Of a stretch of 26,116 nucleotides of DNA, positions 21,332 through 26,116 are shown piece after piece. Numbering within the stretch: position 1 is the stretch's first letter; every line of letters starts with the position of its first letter. Origin of the DNA: CALZJC01 sp041574955. GTDB lineage: Bacteria > Acidobacteriota > Thermoanaerobaculia > Multivoradales > JAHEKO01. Position numbers and translations under genes: made by a program. The stretch spans positions 1 through 26,116 of the forward strand of contig JBFGNS010000051.1 in the NCBI GenBank assembly GCA_041574955.1, read 5' to 3'. The notes under the pieces were generated by a model. That model was not told where the DNA came from. It searched no databases and saw nothing but the letters and a program-made list of their open reading frames with translations.

Positions 21332-22372
21332 TCATCGCCGCTGCCGCCAGCCCGGCCATTCGTCGACCGGCTCGTTGGAGCGCACCCGGTGCATGCCGGC
21401 CTCGGCGAAGCGCTCGAAGGCACGGTCGGCGTCGGCGGTGTAGTCGGCGGCGCCGGGGACGACGACCGGCGAGGTGCAGTCCTCGAGCAGGTAGAAGCGG
21501 CCGGCGAGCGTTGGGTCGCGCCGCCGGATGCCGGCCGCGAGATCCTCGACGGTCCAGGCCACGCAGTGACTCTTGGCCTGGCCGGCGACGATCACCCGGT
21601 CGAAGCCGAGCAGCAGCTCGAGCAGCGCGTCGTTGCGCGCCGCGATCGGCTCGCCGTCGGGGTCCACCAGCACCTCGGGGCCGAGGGCGGAGTAGCTCTC
21701 GGTCAGCGGCGAGTCGCCCTTGATCTGGAACAGCGGCTGGGCGGTGCGCGCCAGCGAGTGGAAGAAGATCGCCTCCTCGAGCGCCGGCACCAGGGCGTGC
21801 CCGATGCCGCCCAGCATCGCGTGGTACGGCCAGACGGTGAGGGCGTACTTGCCACCGCGCTCGAGCGCCGCGGCGTAGTGCTCGAGGTGGCGCTGGACGT
21901 AGCCGGCGTCCAGACCGAGCGCGCCGCAAACCCGGGGGTCGGGCCGCCAGATGCCGGCGCGCAGCTCGTCGGCGGTGACCTGGCCGTACGGCGGCGGGTG
22001 GCGGCCGTCGGCGTCGACCAGGAAGACGGCGTGGAAGATCTGCAGTGGCCGGTGGGTGTCGAGCGTCGGCACGACGGTGGTGACGCCCGCCAGGTTGCGG
22101 TAGAGGAAGCGGCACAGCCGGCGGGTGTCGTCCACCGCGCCGCTGCCGCTCCTGCCGCCCACGAACAGCTCGAACTCGGGGATGCAGAAGGTGCACTGGG
22201 CGTCGATCAGCAGCAGGCCGACGCGCCGCTGGTCGCCGGCGGCGGGGGGGATCTGCCAGCGCTCGGCCCAGGCCGCCGCCTCGGCGGCGCGCTCCTGGTA
22301 CGGCACCCGCCACAGCCGCCCCACCGCTTCGGGCTCGAACCAGTCGGGGACCGGCAGCTCGCGCGGGCTCAC
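21332..22372 (-). CDS. Isochorismatase/nicotinamidase-type cysteine hydrolase
   Basis: This 346-residue protein has the nicotinamidase-type triad: Asp57 in LLLIDAQCTFC, Lys175 in GGKYALTVWPYHAMLGGIGH and Cys270 in VAGQAKSHCVAWTVEDL. Metal-ligand candidates are Asp105 and His107 in TLDTHRP and His114. It is much longer than ordinary isochorismatases (about 200 residues), with an N-terminal extension and large inserts before the Lys. Nicotinamide to nicotinate is possible, but the substrate is not proven. GTG 22372 overlaps the stop of the upstream rhodanese-like gene (GTGA) and removes an arbitrary Arg/Gly-rich extension from the longer frame. It is the last gene of a three-gene minus-strand operon. 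Confidence 0.85.
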   Translation of the reverse strand: MSPRELPVPDWFEPEAVGRLWRVPYQERAAEAAAWAERWQIPPAAGDQRRVGLLLIDAQCTFCIPEFELFVGGRSGSGAVDDTRRLCRFLYRNLAGVTTVVPTLDTHRPLQIFHAVFLVDADGRHPPPYGQVTADELRAGIWRPDPRVCGALGLDAGYVQRHLEHYAAALERGGKYALTVWPYHAMLGGIGHALVPALEEAIFFHSLARTAQPLFQIKGDSPLTESYSALGPEVLVDPDGEPIAARNDALLELLLGFDRVIVAGQAKSHCVAWTVEDLAAGIRRRDPTLAGRFYLLEDCTSPVVVPGAADYTADADRAFERFAEAGMHRVRSNEPVDEWPGWRQRR

Positions 22373-22743
22373 GCCACCGCCGGCGCGGCCTCCGCGCCGC
22401 TCACGACCGGCAGCCCCATCGCCCGCCACTCGGCCATGCCGCCGGGCATCTCGACCCGCCGCCGGGCGCCGTGGCGGCCGAGCGCCAGGCTGGCGGCGCG
22501 CACCGCCGGGTCGGTCGGCCCGGCGCCCACCACCAGGAACTCGGTAGCGGCGTCGGTGCCCGCGGGCAGGCCGTCCGCGAGCGCCTCCGATGGGCAGGAG
22601 CGCGCGCCCGCGATGTGGCCGGCACGGTACTCCGCCGCCGGCCGAACGTCGAGCAGGGCGTAGGGTGGGTGGTGGCGCGGGAGGCGGCGGCCGAGCTCGG
22701 CCGCGTGGGTCTGGAAGATGACGCCGTCGAAGTGCATGTCCAT
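22369..22743 (-). CDS. Rhodanese-like domain protein without catalytic Cys
   Basis: This 124-residue protein is a single rhodanese-like domain: YALLDVRPAAEYRAGHIAGARSCP (28-51) is the usual N-half with the CH2A-type DVR...GHI motif, and MPGGMAEWRAMGLPV (99-113) is the usual C-terminal GG-W segment. The active-site loop, normally C-x-x-G-x-R-S, reads VVGAGPTDPAVRAAS (71-85), so the catalytic Cys is replaced by Gly or Ala; its only Cys is Cys50. It is probably a binding or regulatory domain. It lies 15 nt after the alpha/beta-hydrolase gene and overlaps the isochorismatase-type gene. ATG 22743 is used; ATG 22737 is close. Confidence 0.82.
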   Translation of the reverse strand: MDMHFDGVIFQTHAAELGRRLPRHHPPYALLDVRPAAEYRAGHIAGARSCPSEALADGLPAGTDAATEFLVVGAGPTDPAVRAASLALGRHGARRRVEMPGGMAEWRAMGLPVVSGAEAAPAVA

Positions 22744-22758
22744 GGTCGGGGATCTCTC

Positions 22759-23610
22759 TTACGGGGCAGCGGCCAGGTGCCGTCGGAACCAGGCCTGGGT
22801 CAGGTTGAGCGTCTCGATGAGTGGCGCGGTGGGGGCGGCGAACGGATGCTGGGCGCCGAAGGTGTGGCTGCCGCCCGCCACCACGGCCAGCTCGCTCGGC
22901 GGCCCGGCGGCGGCGGCCAGGGTACGCGCCTCGGCGATCGGTACGGTCTCGTCGCCGGCGCCGTGGACGATCAGCCAGGGCGCGCGCCGGCGGGCGGCGG
23001 CCGCCGCCAGGTCGTACTCCTCGCGGCGCCGCTCGATGTCGTCGAGCACGCCGACGTCCAGCGCCAGCTCCTGCCCGGTGCGGGCGTTGACCACCGGCAG
23101 CTCGCCGTCGCGCCGCCAGCGGCGGCGGTCCTCCTCCGAGAAGCGCAGGAAGCTGGCCACCGCCGCCCAGGTGACCAGCGCGCCGATCCGCCCGCGGTGG
23201 TCGCCGGCGGCAGCCAGCAGCGCGGTGCCGCCGCCGCGGCTGTGGCCGAGCAGCCCGATCCGGTCGGTGTCGGCGCGGCCGGCGGCGATCTCGTCGCCGA
23301 GCGCCGCCAGCACGGCCTCGAGCTCCGCCAGGTCGCGGTGCACCTTGGCGTGGCGGAAGGCGTCGGTGTCGGTGACCAGCTCGTCGCCGGGCCGCATGCC
23401 GCTACCGGTGAAGTTGAAGCGCACGACGGTGAAGCCGCGCTCGGCCAGCAGATGGGCGAGCGGCGGGAAAAAGCCCCAGTCGAGGAACCCCTTGAAGCCG
23501 TGGCAGACGACCACCACCGGCCGCGGGCCGGCGGCGGCGGGGTAGTCGACCACCCCGAGCACCCGCCGGTCACCGGCGACCGGCAGCTCGAACGGCTCGC
23601 TTGCGCCCAT
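22759..23610 (-). CDS. Alpha/beta hydrolase (dienelactone-hydrolase/acyl-peptidase-like)
   Basis: This 283-residue protein has the hydrolase core: oxyanion-hole HGF in VVVVCHGFKGF (33-42), nucleophile elbow GHSRGG with Ser124, Asp220 in VHGAGDETVP, and His249 in GGSHTFG, so a full triad is visible. There is no signal peptide; it is cytoplasmic. The substrate is unknown. It leads a minus-strand operon with a rhodanese-like and an isochorismatase-type gene. ATG 23610 is preceded by TAGAAT 6 nt upstream and no Shine-Dalgarno. Only 38 bp separate it from the divergent ygfZ start. Confidence 0.88.
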   Translation of the reverse strand: MGASEPFELPVAGDRRVLGVVDYPAAAGPRPVVVVCHGFKGFLDWGFFPPLAHLLAERGFTVVRFNFTGSGMRPGDELVTDTDAFRHAKVHRDLAELEAVLAALGDEIAAGRADTDRIGLLGHSRGGGTALLAAAGDHRGRIGALVTWAAVASFLRFSEEDRRRWRRDGELPVVNARTGQELALDVGVLDDIERRREEYDLAAAAARRRAPWLIVHGAGDETVPIAEARTLAAAAGPPSELAVVAGGSHTFGAQHPFAAPTAPLIETLNLTQAWFRRHLAAAP

Positions 23611-23616
23611 CTCTCG

Positions 23617-23622
23617 ATTCTA
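23617..23622 (-). promoter_or_regulatory. -10-like TAGAAT, leaderless start of the alpha/beta-hydrolase operon
   Basis: On the minus strand TAGAAT ends 6 nt before ATG 23610. It shares the 38-bp gap with the plus-strand TAGACT for ygfZ. Confidence 0.55.
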
Positions 23623-23636
23623 CTTGGCCCGCCGGC

Positions 23637-23642
23637 TAGACT
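23637..23642 (+). promoter_or_regulatory. -10-like TAGACT, leaderless start of ygfZ
   Basis: TAGACT ends 6 nt before ATG 23649, with no Shine-Dalgarno. Its partner TAGAAT faces the other way 14 bp to the left, so any -35 of each promoter lies inside the other gene. Confidence 0.5.
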
Positions 23643-23648
23643 CGACGG

Positions 23649-24704
23649 ATGCCGGAGTCGATCCTCGCGCCGCCGCTGCTCGATCTGGGAGCCGAGCCCG
23701 TCCCCGGCGAGACCGCCGACGGCGTGGCGGCCGCCGCCCACTACGGTGACCCCGCGGCCGAGCTGCGGGCGGTCACCGCCGGCTGCGGCCTGGTGGACCG
23801 GCTGTGGGTCGAGCACCTGGAGCTGCGGGGGGAGGACCGGCAGCGGTTCCTCCACGGCCTGGTGACCTGCGACGTGAAGTCGCTGGCGCCCGGCGGGGGG
23901 GTCTACGGGCTGTTCACGACGGCGCAGGGCAAGCTGCTGGCCGAGGCCCGGATCGAGGCCCACGCCGACCGGCTGTTGCTCGAGCTGCCGGCCGGGCTGA
24001 CGGCTCCCGTCGCCGAGCACCTGGGCCGCTTCGTGGTGGCCGACCGGGTGGAGATCACGCCGCTGCCCGAGCTGCGGGCGCTGACCCTGCTGGGGCCCGA
24101 GGCGCCGCGGCTGGCCGCCGCCCTGGCCGGCGGCGAGCCCCCCGCGGCCCGCTGGAGCCACGTCACGGCGAGCTGGCGGGACCGCGACACGAGCCTGTTC
24201 CACGATGGGCGGCTGGGCGCGCCCGCGGTGACCGTGCGGCTGCCGGCCGCCGAGGCCGGCGAGCTGGCCCGCGAGCTGGTCTCGAGCGGCGCTCGCCCGG
24301 CCGGTTTCGCCGCCGCCGAGTGCCTGCGGGTCGAGGCCGGCATCGGCCGCTTCGGCGCCGACTTCGGCGGCGAGAGGTTCCCGCAGGAGGTCGGCGCCGA
24401 CGAGGCGCTCGACTTCGAGAAGGGCTGCTACCTCGGCCAGGAAGTGGTGGCTCGCATCCACTACCGTGGCAAGGTCAACCACCGGCTGGCCGGGCTGGTG
24501 GTCGACGGCGAGCCGCCGCCGGCGGGCAGCTTGGTGAGCCAGGACGGCGAGGAGTGCGGGCGCTCCGGGACCGCCGTGCGCTCTTCGCGGCTGGCGGCGG
24601 CGGTGGCGCTGGCGGTGCTCCACCGGCGCGCCGAGGACGGCGCACGGGTGGAGGTCGACGGCACTCCGGCGCGGGTCGCCGAGTTGCCGTTCGCGGTGGG
24701 TTAG
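23649..24704 (+). CDS. ygfZ: Folate-binding protein YgfZ (Fe-S cluster maintenance, GcvT-like fold)
   Basis: This 351-residue protein has the aminomethyltransferase-like fold and the YgfZ signature K-G-C-Y-x-G-Q-E at 258-265 (KGCYLGQEVVARIHYRGKVN), with the conserved Cys260. The N-terminal part matches the family in RLWVEHLELRGEDRQRFLHGLVTCDVKSL (51-79) and the TAQGKLLAEARI strand. YgfZ binds tetrahydrofolate and supports repair or assembly of Fe-S enzymes such as MiaB in E. coli. The next gene, convergent 25 bp away, is an A-type Fe-S carrier, so the locus serves Fe-S proteins. The length is slightly above the usual 320-330. Confidence 0.93.
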   Translation: MPESILAPPLLDLGAEPVPGETADGVAAAAHYGDPAAELRAVTAGCGLVDRLWVEHLELRGEDRQRFLHGLVTCDVKSLAPGGGVYGLFTTAQGKLLAEARIEAHADRLLLELPAGLTAPVAEHLGRFVVADRVEITPLPELRALTLLGPEAPRLAAALAGGEPPAARWSHVTASWRDRDTSLFHDGRLGAPAVTVRLPAAEAGELARELVSSGARPAGFAAAECLRVEAGIGRFGADFGGERFPQEVGADEALDFEKGCYLGQEVVARIHYRGKVNHRLAGLVVDGEPPPAGSLVSQDGEECGRSGTAVRSSRLAAAVALAVLHRRAEDGARVEVDGTPARVAELPFAVG

Positions 24705-24729
24705 CCGCGGCGGGTCGCCGACTGGCGGC

Positions 24730-25149
24730 TCAGACCGCGAACGACGAGCCGCAGCCGCAGGTGCCGACGGCTTTGGGGTTGTGGAACTTGAACCCCGCGC
24801 CGGTGGTACCCATGACGTAGTCGATCTGGGTGCCGGCCAGGTAGCGCGCGCTGATCGGGTCGACGAACACCTTGAGGCCGTCGTACTCGAGCACCGTGTC
24901 GGTGTCGCGCGCCTCCTGCTCGAAGTCGAGCGCGTACTCGAATCCGCTGCAACCGCCGCCGCGCACCGCCACCCGCAGTCCGGAGTCGTCGTCCAGCCCC
25001 TCCTGCTCGCGGGTGAGCTTGATCATCGTCACCGCCTTGGGGGTGAGGGCGACCGCCTGTTGCTCGGCCGCGGCGAGCGGGTTGTCGGCGGCAGGAGCCT
25101 CGGTGGCCTGGTCGTTGCTGGTTACAGCGTCGGTGCTGGCGGGGTCCAT
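24730..25149 (-). CDS. erpA: A-type iron-sulfur cluster carrier (ErpA/IscA family)
   Basis: This 139-residue protein has the three cluster-binding Cys of A-type carriers: Cys67 in RGGGCSGFEYAL, and Cys131 and Cys133 in GTCGCGSSF. The core domain (about 34-139) is collinear with ErpA/IscA. The first 30 residues are an unusual Ala/Thr/Asp-rich, probably disordered extension. It carries and inserts [2Fe-2S] or [4Fe-4S] clusters into apoproteins. ATG 25149 has a strong GGGAGGT Shine-Dalgarno 4 nt upstream, so this gene has a normal leader; TAGGGT at 25188-25193 is a possible -10. ErpA versus IscA/SufA cannot be settled without other isc or suf genes. Confidence 0.9.
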   Translation of the reverse strand: MDPASTDAVTSNDQATEAPAADNPLAAAEQQAVALTPKAVTMIKLTREQEGLDDDSGLRVAVRGGGCSGFEYALDFEQEARDTDTVLEYDGLKVFVDPISARYLAGTQIDYVMGTTGAGFKFHNPKAVGTCGCGSSFAV

Positions 25150-25153
25150 GTCT

Positions 25154-25160
25154 ACCTCCC
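25154..25160 (-). promoter_or_regulatory. Strong Shine-Dalgarno GGGAGGT for the A-type carrier
   Basis: GGGAGGT on the minus strand ends 4 nt before the ATG at 25149 and fixes that start. It contrasts with the leaderless-type starts of both flanking plus-strand genes. Confidence 0.7.
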
Positions 25161-25239
25161 GGCCGGTCGAGTGCCGGACCTGGGGTCACCCTAACGAGGG
25201 CGCCGGGCCGAGTCAAGACGCGGCCACCGGCGGGGCGGC

Positions 25240-25245
25240 TAAGAT
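25240..25245 (+). promoter_or_regulatory. -10-like TAAGAT, leaderless start
   Basis: TAAGAT ends 6 nt before GTG 25252, and no Shine-Dalgarno is present. It lies in the 102-bp gap divergent from the A-type carrier gene. Confidence 0.5.
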
Positions 25246-25251
25246 GGTCAC

Positions 25252-25947
25252 GTGTTGCGGGCGGTGCTGTTCGACTACAACGGCGTCCTGGTGGACGACG
25301 AGCCGCTGCACTTCGAGGCGCTGCGCCGGGCGCTGGCCGACGACGGGCTGGAGGTGGCCGAGACCGATTACTGGCAGCGCTGGGTCGGGCTCGACGACCG
25401 GAGCGCGATCGAGGGCCTGCTCGCGCGCGCCGGCTCCGACGGCGGGGGCGGCCAGGCGATGAGGCTGGTGGCGCGCAAGGCCAGCTACTACCGGGAGCTG
25501 CTCAAGCGGCGCGGCCACCGCCTGTTCGCCGGCGCCCGCGAGCTGGTGGAAGGCGCGGTGGCGGCCGGGATGACCGCCGGCGTGGTCAGCGGAGCGCTCA
25601 GGGAGGAGGTCGAGAGCGGGCTGCGGGCGGCGGGTCTCGACCGGCTGTTCAAGGTCGTCCTGACCGCCGAGGACGTGGCGCGCGGCAAGCCCGACCCCGA
25701 GATCTACCGGCGCGGCGTGCGGCTGCTCAACGAGAAGCCGCCGCTGCCCGAGCGGCTGCTCCATCCGCACGAGACGCTGGCGGTGGAGGACTCGCCGCCC
25801 GGCCTGGCAGCGGCCGCGGCGGCCGGCCTCAAGACCCTGGGAGTGGCCCACACCCTCGCCGTCGAGCGGCTGGCGGCCGCCGACCTGGTGGTCGACTCGC
25901 TCGCCACCCTCACCTGGCGCGACCTCTCGGCCCGCCTCTCCGCCTAG
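25252..25947 (+). CDS. HAD-superfamily hydrolase, beta-phosphoglucomutase-like, with Asn in place of the acid/base Asp
   Basis: This 231-residue protein has the class I HAD layout: motif I LFDYNGVLVDDEPLHFEA, cap helices at about 18-85, motif II VVSGAL, motif III Lys in RGKPDPEIY and motif IV VEDSPPGLAAAAAAG. The nucleophile Asp8 is present, but the second Asp of D-x-D is Asn10. Beta-phosphoglucomutase and most phosphatases of this group use that Asp as acid/base, so catalysis may be slower or the substrate different. GTG 25252 is supported by the TAAGAT 6 nt upstream. The substrate is unknown. Confidence 0.87.
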   Translation: MLRAVLFDYNGVLVDDEPLHFEALRRALADDGLEVAETDYWQRWVGLDDRSAIEGLLARAGSDGGGGQAMRLVARKASYYRELLKRRGHRLFAGARELVEGAVAAGMTAGVVSGALREEVESGLRAAGLDRLFKVVLTAEDVARGKPDPEIYRRGVRLLNEKPPLPERLLHPHETLAVEDSPPGLAAAAAAGLKTLGVAHTLAVERLAAADLVVDSLATLTWRDLSARLSA

Positions 25948-25962
25948 CCCCAAGCCCCCAGG

Positions 25963-26082
25963 CCTTCGAAGCGACACCAGCCTGGGAACCATCCCCGGAG
26001 GCTGCGCCCGCCCGGCTCCTCACCTTCGAAGCGAGCGCGGCGCCCAGGTCACCCTCGGAGGGTGCGCCCGCCGGGCGGGGCC
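25963..26082. repeat. Tandem 60-bp noncoding repeat (two units, maybe a third beginning)
   Basis: CCTTCGAAGCGA occurs at 25963 and 26023, and GGAG-G-TGCGCCCGCC-type blocks occur at 25997 and 26057. Both pairs are exactly 60 bp apart, so this is a two-unit tandem array with diverged middles. A further CACCCTCG block at about 26100 suggests that the array or a relative continues past the window. No open frame with normal coding character is seen in 25948-26116. Confidence 0.6.
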
Positions 26083-26116
26083 GCGGGGCGGAGCGACATC
26101 ACCCTCGCCTTGGCGA

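Noticed and set aside
25963..26116. CRISPR array at the right edge
   Set aside because: The repeat unit is 60 bp with diverged middles and only two copies. There is no short identical repeat with regular unique spacers and no cas gene.

Overview
The window is 26 kb of very GC-rich, densely coding bacterial chromosome: almost every codon ends in G or C, genes abut or overlap, and the longest gap between genes is about 250 bp. I see no tRNA, rRNA, CRISPR array, transposase or phage gene. The gene content is core metabolism and maintenance of an aerobic heterotroph. The lineage cannot be fixed from the sequence alone. A high-GC Acidobacteriota-like organism is my best low-confidence guess, resting mainly on an inverted GTGTCATCCC...AAGGGATCC repeat that I associate with such genomes.

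Layout, left to right. (1) A large minus-strand AAA-type ATPase with a TPR-like C-terminal region runs off the left edge. (2) A plus-strand group holds an unknown protein, exonuclease VII (xseA, xseB) and a zinc-ribbon rhomboid protease. (3) Next come a JAMM/M67 peptidase, a MoeZ-type E1-like/rhodanese enzyme and a MoaD-MoaE fusion, which looks like a molybdopterin synthase module with its own processing protease. (4) A membrane-anchored HExxH peptidase faces it on the minus strand. (5) An acyl-CoA (probably methylcrotonyl-CoA) carboxyltransferase is followed by a small membrane protein and a GNAT acetyltransferase. (6) nhaA is divergent from a kefF/kefC-like pair, both concerned with ion and pH homeostasis. 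(7) An isolated Cys-rich unknown protein sits on the minus strand. (8) A plus-strand group holds an HMG-CoA-lyase-like protein fused to a membrane domain, a small membrane protein whose soluble half looks like a histone fold, a LiuC-like enoyl-CoA hydratase, a HAD phosphatase and an unknown 93-residue protein. (9) A minus-strand operon holds an alpha/beta hydrolase, a rhodanese-like protein lacking the catalytic Cys and an isochorismatase-type hydrolase. (10) ygfZ and an A-type Fe-S carrier converge. (11) A second HAD hydrolase is followed by a 60-bp tandem repeat at the right edge.

Themes. The carboxyltransferase, HMG-CoA-lyase-like and LiuC-like genes suggest leucine/isovalerate catabolism, but they are split over about 10 kb and the lyase homologue lacks its catalytic Cys. 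YgfZ and the A-type carrier both serve Fe-S proteins, and the MoaX module serves molybdoenzymes. Eight gene starts have a TANNNT -10-like hexamer only 6-9 nt upstream, mostly without a Shine-Dalgarno, which implies widespread leaderless transcription. Two other genes (xseA and the histone-fold-like gene) appear to start at CTG behind a good Shine-Dalgarno.
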